This document shows positions 33,303-40,090 of a stretch of 40,167 nt of DNA, in pieces. The stretch comes from an uncultured Bacilli bacterium. Its GTDB lineage: Bacteria > Bacillota_I > Bacilli_A > RF39 > UBA660. The stretch's first letter is position 1; the number at the start of each line of letters is the position of its first letter. The stretch covers positions 1-40,167 of the forward strand of contig CAKPEJ010000011.1 in the NCBI GenBank assembly GCA_934149325.1, given 5' to 3'. The position numbers and the translations under genes are program-made. The notes below the pieces were generated by a model. It was not told where the DNA came from. It did not search any database and saw only the letters and a list, made by a program, of their open reading frames with translations.

Positions 33303-33322
33303 AATTAAAATCCTATTTTTTT
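33287..33322. terminator. Bidirectional terminator after the phosphoesterase gene
   Basis: AATAGGAT and ATCCTATT arms overlap both convergent gene ends, with T runs on both strands. Confidence 0.75.
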
Positions 33323-33627
33323 AAATCATCAATATATTTTTTTAACTGTTTTGCATTTGGACCTAATATTATTTTTAATTGATTATCAATCTCTACGATA
33401 CCTTTTGCACCTAATTTCTGAATTGCATCTTTATTTACAATACTAACATCCTTTAATGTTACCTTAAATCTAGACATATTAATTTCAATATTAATAATAT
33501 TATCTTTACCACCCAAATAATCAATAAGTTTATTAGCTTCTATATGAAAATCTTTTTTTGTTGCCTTTAAAACAATAAGCAAAATAAATAAAAGTACTAA
33601 AATTATAATTAAATATTGAATATTCAT
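33313..33627 (-). CDS. Membrane-anchored EIIB-like domain protein lacking the phosphocysteine
   Basis: A 104-residue protein: one N-terminal membrane helix (YLIIILVLLFILLIVL), then a domain that follows the glucose-type PTS EIIB pattern: LGGKDNI, NIEINMSRFKVTLKD, DAIQKLGAKGIVEI and LKIILGPNAKQLKKYI. In working EIIB proteins the pattern is GGKxNIxxVxxC(x)TRLRxxxKD. Here the phosphorylated Cys is Asn and TRLR is SRFK. It therefore cannot pass phosphate as EIIB does and may be a structural or sensory remnant. Monocistronic. Confidence 0.75.
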   Translation of the reverse strand: MNIQYLIIILVLLFILLIVLKATKKDFHIEANKLIDYLGGKDNIINIEINMSRFKVTLKDVSIVNKDAIQKLGAKGIVEIDNQLKIILGPNAKQLKKYIDDLKK

Positions 33628-33685
33628 TTTTTATCACCTAATACAATTATACTATATTTTATTAAAAACTCAAGCAAATACCTAC

Positions 33686-33712
33686 ACTTTTGAGTTATAA
33701 ATGAATATCTTA
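33686..33712 (+). promoter_or_regulatory. Sigma-K-like promoter of the CotY/CotZ-like gene
   Basis: AC, 16 nt, AATATCTTA: the pattern AC-N16-CATANNNTA with one mismatch in the first -10 base, about 33 nt before the start codon. A TATAAT overlaps at 33711-33716 but lacks a fitting -35. Confidence 0.4.
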
Positions 33713-33745
33713 TAATAGAAAATATAATAAAGGGGTGGAATATAT

Positions 33746-34144
33746 ATGTGTAAAAATAATTGCAACTGTATAAGTGATATATTAAAAGTTATATATCTAT
33801 TACAAAAAAATGCAGACACTGAAGATAATTGTTTAGAAAGTTGTGATAAACCAACTTTGGGACAATTCTCATGTTTATATTACAATACAAGACCTATTAT
33901 ACTTTATACATGCATGAGTAATGGAACAACTCCATGGAGTGCTCCTACAACTAGAAGTGCAACTCCAGAAGCTTACTCATCTGTATTTAGAGTTGAAAAA
34001 ATAGATAATTGTTGTGCAACATTCAGAGTTTTAATTGCTAATCAAGATGGAACTTATACTGCAACTGAATCATTCTTTACTATGAATTTAGAATGTATTT
34101 GTTGTATAAGATGTTTAGGTGATACATTTATTGAATCTATCTAA
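33746..34144 (+). CDS. CotY/CotZ-family spore coat protein
   Basis: A 132-residue Cys-rich outer coat/crust protein. As in CotY/CotZ: CNCISDILKVIYLLQ at the N-terminus, CDKPTLG, YNTRPIILYT, YSSVFRVEKIDNCCATFRVLI and MNLECICCIRCLGD. These proteins form disulfide-linked lattices at the spore surface. GGGGTGG precedes the ATG. The 3' end overlaps the convergent small gene by eight bases. Confidence 0.88.
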   Translation: MCKNNCNCISDILKVIYLLQKNADTEDNCLESCDKPTLGQFSCLYYNTRPIILYTCMSNGTTPWSAPTTRSATPEAYSSVFRVEKIDNCCATFRVLIANQDGTYTATESFFTMNLECICCIRCLGDTFIESI

Positions 34145-34463
34145 GAAAATCAATTTTAGATATCTTACTTACATCAATTAATTCATCATCTATTGTTATT
34201 AAACTATTATTGGTTCTTCCAATGATAGTTTTTTTTAGACTTTGACCATCATTCATTTCTATAATAACATCTGCTTTATAAACATAACTTGGAGAATTGA
34301 AAATATCTTTTATCTTTGAAGAAACATTTTTAGAGTTTGATGAACTTTCATATGCAACAACATTTTTAACATTCTCTTCCACTGACTTTAATACTGTCAT
34401 ATTTTGATTTTTATTTTGTACTTTTCCTTTACCTCTATATAAACTTGGTAATATTTTTTTCAT
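34137..34463 (-). CDS. Unknown protein, 108 aa, convergent with the coat gene
   Basis: Not recognised with certainty. The N-terminus is basic (MKKILPSLYRGKGKVQ), the middle is Ser/Asn/Val-rich, and the C-terminal 50 residues look like a small beta domain (YKADVIIEMNDGQSLKKTII, GRTNNSLITIDDELIDVSKI). There is no membrane segment. AAAGGAG stands seven bases before the ATG. It runs tail to tail into the CotY/CotZ-like gene and could be another coat protein by context, which is inference. Confidence 0.55.
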   Translation of the reverse strand: MKKILPSLYRGKGKVQNKNQNMTVLKSVEENVKNVVAYESSSNSKNVSSKIKDIFNSPSYVYKADVIIEMNDGQSLKKTIIGRTNNSLITIDDELIDVSKISKIDFLR

Positions 34464-34546
34464 AATTTCACTCCTTTAATAAATATTATGCAAACTTCGA
34501 CAAATATTTACATATTTAGTTATTATAATAAAGATGGTGATAAAAC

Positions 34547-35677
34547 ATGAATTATAAAAAAATCAATAACTTAAGAATAGTAATACCTATAATATTATTT
34601 TCTGTCATTAGTATAATAACAATATATAGTTCTCAGACAATGTTATCTAGTTCTTTTAATGATTTATATATAAAACAAATAATTTGGTATTTAATAGGAT
34701 TTATACTTGTTATTTTTATATCAAGGAAAAAAAATCAAACAAATGATAATTTAATTAACATTCTTTATATAATTGGTAATATATTACTTGTTTTAGTTTT
34801 ATTTTTTGGAACTGAAGCAAATGGTTCAAGATGTTGGTTTACAATTCCGGGCATTGGATCATTTCAACCTAGCGAATTTATGAAAATTTTTCTAATTTTA
34901 ATGATTGCAAAGGAATTAGAAAAAAGTTGTAAAAAAAATTATCAGAGAACTTTAAGAGATGAAGTTAAAGTAATATTTAAATGTTTCATACTAACTCTTA
35001 TACCTACAATTTTAACATTTCTAGAACCAGATACAGGAATCGTATTTATATATTTTATTATCTTATTAATAATGCTTTTCATTTTTGGAATAAGATATAG
35101 ATGGTTTTTTATCGGAATTATATTTATGGCAATAGTGTTATTTGCATTTTTCTATTTGTTCTTTAAACAACAAAATACATTTATAAGTATATTTGGAACT
35201 GATTTTTTTTATAGAATGGATAGACTTTTAGACTGGTCTAATGGTGCAGGAATGCAGCTTACAAATGCTCTTGCCTCATCAGGTAGTGCAGGCTTATTTG
35301 GATATGGACTAAATAATAATCCTATATATTTTCCAGAACCACAAACAGACTTTATATTTTCAGTATTTACAACTAATTTTGGATTTATTGGTGCAAGTAT
35401 ATTGTTACTATTAATTATTTATTTTGACTATCAATTAATAAAAGTAGGAATAAAATCTAGTGGTAAAGATAAATATATCATATCAGGAATATTATCAATG
35501 ATAATATTTCAACAAATTCAAAATATAGGTATGAATATAGGATTACTTCCAATAACAGGTATAACATTACCTTTTATTAGTTATGGTGGATCTAGTTTAA
35601 TAAGCTATATGATAATTATTGGTATAGTTATAAATATAAACAATAAAAATAAGTATGAAAACGAATATGGAAAATAA
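34547..35677 (+). CDS. rodA: SEDS-family peptidoglycan polymerase (RodA/FtsW/SpoVE type)
   Basis: A 376-residue protein with about ten membrane helices. It polymerises lipid II glycan strands together with a class B PBP. SEDS marks are GSRCWFTIPGIGSFQPSEFMK (here GSRCWF and FQPSEFMKI), LEPDTGIVF with the essential Asp, GSAGLFGYGL, EPQTDFIFSVFTTNFGFIGA and GLLPITGITLPFISYGGSSL. The short loops and the GxGxxxFQPSEF form favour RodA, but SpoVE cannot be ruled out in a spore former. Monocistronic, with an unusual long terminator. Confidence 0.85.
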   Translation: MNYKKINNLRIVIPIILFSVISIITIYSSQTMLSSSFNDLYIKQIIWYLIGFILVIFISRKKNQTNDNLINILYIIGNILLVLVLFFGTEANGSRCWFTIPGIGSFQPSEFMKIFLILMIAKELEKSCKKNYQRTLRDEVKVIFKCFILTLIPTILTFLEPDTGIVFIYFIILLIMLFIFGIRYRWFFIGIIFMAIVLFAFFYLFFKQQNTFISIFGTDFFYRMDRLLDWSNGAGMQLTNALASSGSAGLFGYGLNNNPIYFPEPQTDFIFSVFTTNFGFIGASILLLLIIYFDYQLIKVGIKSSGKDKYIISGILSMIIFQQIQNIGMNIGLLPITGITLPFISYGGSSLISYMIIIGIVININNKNKYENEYGK

Positions 35678-35733
35678 AAATCATAAATTATGATGTGAAT
35701 CCGATAGGGATACATCAAACTTATGATTTTTTT
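35675..35733. terminator. Nested two-helix terminator after rodA
   Basis: Outer arms AAATCATAA (35678-35686) and TTATGATTT (35721-35729) enclose an inner hairpin: GATGT/ACATC and ATCC/GGAT (35692-35716) with loop GATAG. T runs on both sides let it work for both convergent genes. The inner element is larger than a terminator needs. Confidence 0.65.
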
Positions 35734-35736
35734 ATG

Positions 35737-36315
35737 TTACAAATAAATTTTGGAATTCAAATAATTTATAAACTCCATAGAATATAAATATGTCACTTTA
35801 TCCAATATATTATTTTTATATAATTCAAATATTTTATTTTTCATTAAACTCAGTTGAGCCTCATTATATTCTTCATTAACTATTTTATTAAGCACACTTA
35901 ATAGTTCTTCTCTAAGATTTTTATTTTTTTCATCTATCGTCATTAATATATTATATAACTTTATATCATTTTTTAGTTCATCATAATTATAACCCGTTTC
36001 AATTTCTTCTTTATAAATCTTTTTTTCTAAATCATCTATAGAAAATTTGCCATTATTAAAATTAAACTTCTTACAAAAATCAGAATATAATATATCACCT
36101 TTTAATAAAATCAACATATGATTTAGATTCTTTTCATAGTCATAATCTAAATCACTTTGATTAAATTCAATAACAAAATTGTCTATTAATTCGTTTATCT
36201 CTTTATCTATAGAATCTTTTTTTATTTTAGCATTCAAAATTAATATTCTTTTTATTTTTGTTTGATTATCAATATCTTCGGCACTGTATTTTTTTATTAA
36301 TTCATTAATATTCAT
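35737..36315 (-). CDS. Unknown acidic helical protein, 192 aa
   Basis: Not recognised. An Asp/Glu/Asn/Ile-rich, mostly helical soluble protein without motif, signal or membrane segment. The ATG at 36315 follows AGGTG; the upstream extension lies in the gap. It starts 12 bases after the hydrolase stop on the same strand, so it is the second gene of a two-gene operon and may be a partner of the hydrolase. Confidence 0.55.
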   Translation of the reverse strand: MNINELIKKYSAEDIDNQTKIKRILILNAKIKKDSIDKEINELIDNFVIEFNQSDLDYDYEKNLNHMLILLKGDILYSDFCKKFNFNNGKFSIDDLEKKIYKEEIETGYNYDELKNDIKLYNILMTIDEKNKNLREELLSVLNKIVNEEYNEAQLSLMKNKIFELYKNNILDKVTYLYSMEFINYLNSKIYL

Positions 36316-36326
36316 ATTATGATCAC

Positions 36327-37844
36327 CTATTTCATAAGAAAATATAAGCAAAAAATCGTTATAATTGCTATAATCATTGACAAAAACAATAAATTTACAA
36401 AACCATAAGAATTATTATAAGTCATGGATTTTTCTTGTTCTTTTTGACTCTGTTTATGCCTTATTCTTTGCTTTTCTTTTAATTGTAAATAAATTTGATA
36501 TTCTGTATTAGACATATTTATTGTTTTTTGTGTTTTTTGTGTGTCATTTTTGTTAACAAAATCTATCTTATCATTTTTATTTTGCTCTTTTACCGTTTTA
36601 TTTACAAAATTAATAGAAGCATCAAAAACTTCTTTTGATTCAATAGCATTATGCCCAAAACCTCTTACAAAAATATTATTAACATTTTTATTATTATTTT
36701 CCTTTTCGTGTTGTTTTCTTATATCATACATTACAATATCAAAATCTTTATCAGATTTATCTTGATTTAATTTATGCCATTCGTTATATGATTTATCATA
36801 TTTTTCTTTTAACCAACTCACATAAATATCCGGATAACTTGTTTTATTTTCAGATTCTATCATGCCATTTTCAGAAACATGAATTTTTCTTGGATTGTTT
36901 TTATCTAATTCACCATTATATAAAACTCCAGGTATATTTTTATCCTTAACCTCTGCAAATCCTGTAGTACCTCCTATAATATATCCTGAAATTTTTTCTG
37001 GATATTTATTTATCAAACTTGTAGCTGTTTTTGAGCCAGCAGAATGACCTTCAATTATAATTTTGTCACTCATATTTATGCCATGTTCCTTTAAATATGA
37101 AATCGCACAATTACACATATTAATTTGTTGTTCTAATATATTATCAGATCTATTAAATTCATAATTTATTTCTTGATCATTCATTTGATATTTATCATTT
37201 AGTTTTTTCTGTTCCTTTTTGAAATTATCAATTGTACCTCTTTGAATACCATCATCTATATATTCAGGATTATATCCTCTAAATCTTGGAATGATTGGAA
37301 TAATAAGTGGTTGTATACATTGAACTGAAATGTCTAATGGCAAATTTTGTTTGCCAGATAATTGATTTATCATAGTAAATTCTTCAGCATTTTGATAATT
37401 AATAGATGCATATGGTGTATTACAGCAATGAAATATTAAACTATTTATATGATTTTCATTAAATTTAGGTGGAATAAACAACAAAAATGGATAATTAAAC
37501 CCTAATTTAGGATTTGCATTTATTAATTCAAGCTCTGCACCACTGTCTTTTAAAATTTGAATTTTTTTATTTACTGTATCTCTTTCTTGTTTTAATTTGG
37601 CATTTTGATAAATACTTAAAACATCTACCGCATCCTTTATATTATCATCTATTTTTTTCAAATAATCAGTAATTTTTTCATTATCTATTGTATTCAATTT
37701 AACTTCTTTTGAGATTAATAAAATTTTTTCTAAATAAGTTAAATTATTCTCTTCCATCAACCATTTTTTTATGTTTTGTTGATTTGATTTTGGTATACTT
37801 TTCAATAGTAGGTTATTCAACTCGTTTTTTATCTTTTCATGCAT
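36327..37844 (-). CDS. Alpha/beta hydrolase with helical N-terminus and C-terminal membrane anchor
   Basis: A 505-residue protein. Residues 1-100 form a helical domain. The hydrolase core has YPFLLFIPPKF, a long insertion, the nucleophile elbow GHSAGSKTA (Ser268), GYIIGGTTGFAEV with PGVLYNGELD (possible acid), and the His motif VRGFGHNAIES near residue 403. A charged Gln/Lys linker leads to one C-terminal membrane helix (FVNLLFLSMIIAIITIFCLY). Without a signal peptide, the catalytic part should face the cytoplasm. The substrate is unknown; esterase, lipase or peptidase are all possible. Confidence 0.7.
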   Translation of the reverse strand: MHEKIKNELNNLLLKSIPKSNQQNIKKWLMEENNLTYLEKILLISKEVKLNTIDNEKITDYLKKIDDNIKDAVDVLSIYQNAKLKQERDTVNKKIQILKDSGAELELINANPKLGFNYPFLLFIPPKFNENHINSLIFHCCNTPYASINYQNAEEFTMINQLSGKQNLPLDISVQCIQPLIIPIIPRFRGYNPEYIDDGIQRGTIDNFKKEQKKLNDKYQMNDQEINYEFNRSDNILEQQINMCNCAISYLKEHGINMSDKIIIEGHSAGSKTATSLINKYPEKISGYIIGGTTGFAEVKDKNIPGVLYNGELDKNNPRKIHVSENGMIESENKTSYPDIYVSWLKEKYDKSYNEWHKLNQDKSDKDFDIVMYDIRKQHEKENNNKNVNNIFVRGFGHNAIESKEVFDASINFVNKTVKEQNKNDKIDFVNKNDTQKTQKTINMSNTEYQIYLQLKEKQRIRHKQSQKEQEKSMTYNNSYGFVNLLFLSMIIAIITIFCLYFLMK

Positions 37845-37920
37845 TTTTCAATACCTCTAGGTAAAATATACCATATAAAATTCATTATTATATTGAAAAA
37901 AATATAAATTTACATTTATT

Positions 37921-37954
37921 TACAAAAAAAACTTAGGTAATCATTACCCAAGTT
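37921..37954 (-). terminator. Terminator after tRNA-Ala
   Basis: An 11-bp stem (37930-37940 with 37944-37954, one G-U pair) closed by three bases, then a run of T on the minus strand. Confidence 0.8.
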
Positions 37955-37965
37955 AAATCTCATAT

Positions 37966-38042
37966 TGGTGGAGCTTAGGGGATTCGAACCCCTGACCTTC
38001 TCGGTGCAAGCGAGACGCTCTAGCCAGCTGAGCTAAAGCCCC
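37966..38042 (-). tRNA. tRNA-Ala (anticodon UGC)
   Basis: The minus strand folds as a full cloverleaf: acceptor GGGGCTT with AAGCTCC, D arm with AGCTCAGCTGG, anticodon stem TCTCG/CGAGA with loop CTTGCAC (anticodon TGC), T arm AGGGGTTCGAATCCCCT-like GGGGTTCGAATCCCC, and an encoded CCA. It has its own promoter and terminator. Confidence 0.97.
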
Positions 38043-38046
38043 AGAT

Positions 38047-38070
38047 ATTTGCAATAAATAAATTGCAAAT
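38047..38070 (-). repeat. Inverted repeat in the 5' leader of tRNA-Ala
   Basis: ATTTGCAA (38047-38054) and TTGCAAAT (38063-38070) are perfect inverted arms between the promoter and the mature 5' end, likely a processing leader hairpin. Confidence 0.5.
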
Positions 38071-38072
38071 AG

Positions 38073-38102
38073 ATTATAACATACATAATTTATTAAAGTC
38101 AA
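38073..38102 (-). promoter_or_regulatory. Sigma-A promoter of tRNA-Ala
   Basis: On the minus strand TTGACT (38097-38102), 18 nt, TATAAT (38073-38078). Confidence 0.7.
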
Positions 38103-38105
38103 CTA

Positions 38106-38429
38106 CTATTTTGTTAATTCTTCAATAACTTTGCATAATCTTTCAAATTCATCTTCATCGTCGATACTTGTTAAAATATCTCCTTCCTCTGCAGATTGAA
38201 TTTCAAATATATAAGAATTATCTATATTATCTAAATCATTAACTATTGCATAGTTTTTTCCATTATCTTCAAATGTTGCAATAACTTCAACTTTTACTTT
38301 TTCTCCATTAACGTCTTCCATTTCTACGATAATAGGTTCTGAATCATGACAATTACATTCATCACCACATGAACAATTATCAGAGCAATGATCATCACAT
38401 GAACAAATTTTCTTTTCTTCTTTTTCCAT
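38106..38429 (-). CDS. DUF1292 protein with Cys/His-rich N-terminus
   Basis: A 107-residue protein. The C-terminal part matches DUF1292 (YrzB-like): VEMEDVNGEKVKVEVIATFE, then NGKNYAIVNDLDN, SYIFEI and an acidic end. The first 35 residues add a dense Cys/His cluster (CSCDDHCSDNC then SCGDECNCHD) with nine Cys, resembling a metal-binding site. The ATG at 38429 follows GGAGG; a longer reading from 38471 contains AT-rich leader. Function unknown. Confidence 0.75.
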   Translation of the reverse strand: MEKEEKKICSCDDHCSDNCSCGDECNCHDSEPIIVEMEDVNGEKVKVEVIATFEDNGKNYAIVNDLDNIDNSYIFEIQSAEEGDILTSIDDEDEFERLCKVIEELTK

Positions 38430-38513
38430 AAATACCTCCATTAATAATGACATTATATCATAAATATACATTTAATAGTATAAAAATTAAATAAATATTT
38501 ATTCATTTACACG

Positions 38514-38762
38514 TTATTTTTTAAAAATAATAACATCATCACTGGGCTTTATTAATTTATATGGCTCAATCTCAAGTGCTTCTGCTAAATCCTGAATCTT
38601 GGATAAACTCGGACTATATTTACCTCGTTCCAAATCACTTATATATTTTGCTGTTAAATTTGATAACTCAGCTAATTTTTCCTGTGTATAATTCTTTTTA
38701 TATCTATACCATCTTAAGTTAAGGCTAAAACATTCTTGTATTATATATTCTTTTACTTCCAT
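38514..38762 (-). CDS. XRE-family HTH transcription regulator
   Basis: An 82-residue single-domain regulator: LRWYRYKKNYTQEKLAELSN, then LTAKYISDLERGKYSPSLSK and IQDLAEALEI are the five-helix Cro/C1 fold. Size and layout resemble controller (C) proteins of restriction-modification systems and phage repressors. The ATG at 38762 follows TGGTG. It is divergent from the 69-aa gene and an inverted repeat between them is a likely operator. Confidence 0.85.
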   Translation of the reverse strand: MEVKEYIIQECFSLNLRWYRYKKNYTQEKLAELSNLTAKYISDLERGKYSPSLSKIQDLAEALEIEPYKLIKPSDDVIIFKK

Positions 38763-38814
38763 AAGATTAATCACCACAACTTTAGTATACTTAATAAATT
38801 TTTAATTTTACACC

Positions 38815-38843
38815 TAGTCAAACCCGACTTTTTGCTATATAAT
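38815..38843 (+). promoter_or_regulatory. Promoter with overlapping operator for the 69-aa gene
   Basis: TAGTCA (38815-38820), 17 nt, TATAAT (38838-38843). The inverted repeat AGTC-N6-GACT (38816-38829) covers the -35, and its complement gives TTGACT as a -35 for the divergent XRE gene. A regulator bound here would affect both promoters. Confidence 0.45.
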
Positions 38844-38862
38844 ATAGAAAAGGATGATAACT

Positions 38863-39072
38863 ATGAGTAAACAAAATAGACAACAAATCGTTGAAACAAT
38901 AACAAATGATATACTTTTTAAAAAGAAATTTAACAAAGGATTAATTCAAATAATTAATAGTTATAAGTCAGGATATAACGAGGTTGATTTAATAAATGAT
39001 GTATTAAAAAATATAATAAATAAAGGTTATTATATAGAAACATTTAATCCTTTAGTTATAAGAGAAATTTAA
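38863..39072 (+). CDS. Unknown basic protein, 69 aa
   Basis: Not recognised. A Lys/Asn/Ile-rich, probably helical protein (NRQQIVETITNDILFKKKFN, then DLINDVLKNIINKGYYIETF). There is no membrane segment. The second ATG (38863) is chosen because AAAGG lies nine bases before it; the first ATG (38854) touches the ribosome site. It stands between the XRE regulator and the endonuclease gene, divergent from the former, and about 150 bases before the latter. The gap 39073-39221 is AT-rich and shows no gene. Confidence 0.5.
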   Translation: MSKQNRQQIVETITNDILFKKKFNKGLIQIINSYKSGYNEVDLINDVLKNIINKGYYIETFNPLVIREI

Positions 39073-39221
39073 TTAGTATTATTTGAGTTTTAGACGTTCT
39101 TTTGATAAAACAATTCTATTTAAAAATACGATAATATTATTCATTTTTTCAACTTTCTTTAAATTTTTAGGGGGTTTTTAGGGATAAATCGCGTATATAA
39201 TAAGTGAAGGAGGAAAAATCG

Positions 39222-39950
39222 ATGAATGATATAGAAGAGTTATCAGAAAAATTAAATAAAATTATTGATAAAGGATGGATAGAATGTAATAATAAGAATA
39301 GCAATGTTGCAGGAATAATGTTAGAAGAATTTTTAGAAATTCATTCCGAAAACTTTGAAATTCCAGATTACAATTCCATTGAAATAAAAACAAAGGTTGC
39401 CACTAAAGAAAAATATGTATCTCTCTTTTGTGCATCACCAGATAGTTACTTATTTGAAACTAAGAGATTATATGAAAAATATGGTTATATAAATTGTAAA
39501 TCTCAAAAAGTTCTAAATTTTTCTTGTTATGGCGGTTATTATAAAAAAATAAAAAGCAATTATTTCGTTAAATTAAATGTTGACAGAGAAAACAAAAAAG
39601 TTATTTTAGAAATATACGACAACAAATATAAAATAATTGATAAATACTCATCTTGGTCATTTGATTTATTAAAAGAAAAATTGTATAGAAAGCTTAACTT
39701 TTTATGTATGATAAATGGGGAAAAAAGATTTTCACATAATAAATTATTTATAAAATATACAGATTATAAATTCTATAAGCTAAAAAACTTTGATAAATTT
39801 ATTGATTTACTAGATAAAGGATATATACGTATTGCTTTTACAATTGATTTATTTCAAACAGGGAAAAAAATAGGACAAGTTCATGATCACGGAACAAAAT
39901 TTTGTATAAAAGAAGAAAATTTAGAATTATTGTTTGATTTTATTAAATAA
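39222..39950 (+). CDS. MvaI/BcnI-family restriction endonuclease-like protein
   Basis: A 242-residue protein with the MvaI/BcnI layout: GWIEC near residue 18, then AGIMLEEFLEI, and the PD-(D/E)XK-type site PDYNSIEIKT with Asp49, Glu54 and Lys56; Glu35/36 precedes it. LFCASPDS follows, as the LFT-xP segment of the family, and the C-terminal part has HDHGTKFCIKEENLELLF. Family members cut CCWGG or CCSGG sites. No methyltransferase gene is visible next to it. The ATG at 39222 is used because the track-like GTG at 39204 precedes the AAGGAGG ribosome site. The target site cannot be told from sequence. Confidence 0.75.
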   Translation: MNDIEELSEKLNKIIDKGWIECNNKNSNVAGIMLEEFLEIHSENFEIPDYNSIEIKTKVATKEKYVSLFCASPDSYLFETKRLYEKYGYINCKSQKVLNFSCYGGYYKKIKSNYFVKLNVDRENKKVILEIYDNKYKIIDKYSSWSFDLLKEKLYRKLNFLCMINGEKRFSHNKLFIKYTDYKFYKLKNFDKFIDLLDKGYIRIAFTIDLFQTGKKIGQVHDHGTKFCIKEENLELLFDFIK

Positions 39951-40030
39951 AACAAAAAAATCAGGAAATTAATCCTGTAAAATTACATTAAATTACAATT
40001 TTTAATTTTATGCATAATAAAATGCATTAA

Positions 40031-40047
40031 GAGGTTGCAGGTTCAAA
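40031..40047 (+). repeat. Inverted 17-bp copy of the tRNA-Pro T-arm side
   Basis: GAGGTTGCAGGTTCAAA is identical to part of tRNA-Pro (40108-40124 on the opposite strand). It lies beyond the tRNA terminator and belongs to no gene, and may be a leftover attachment site. Confidence 0.7.
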
Positions 40048-40050
40048 AGT

Positions 40051-40080
40051 AAAATAAAACCCTTATAAAAATAAGGGTAT
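40051..40080 (-). terminator. Terminator after tRNA-Pro
   Basis: ACCCTTAT (40059-40066) pairs with ATAAGGGT (40071-40078) across four bases, with a T-rich tail on the minus strand. Confidence 0.75.
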
Positions 40081-40090
40081 ATAAACTAAA

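Noticed and set aside
39196..39201. TATAAT just upstream of the endonuclease gene as its -10 box.
   Set aside because: A transcript starting there would begin inside the ribosome binding site, and no fitting -35 is present.
39073..39203. A short minus-strand reading frame of 21 codons (starting MNNIIVFLNRIVL) and an open plus-strand stretch between the 69-aa gene and the endonuclease gene.
   Set aside because: No ribosome site or family resemblance; the composition is that of AT-rich spacer.
39951..39985. Possible terminator after the endonuclease gene (CAGGA and TCCTG arms).
   Set aside because: Only five base pairs with a six-base loop and no T run; too weak to list.
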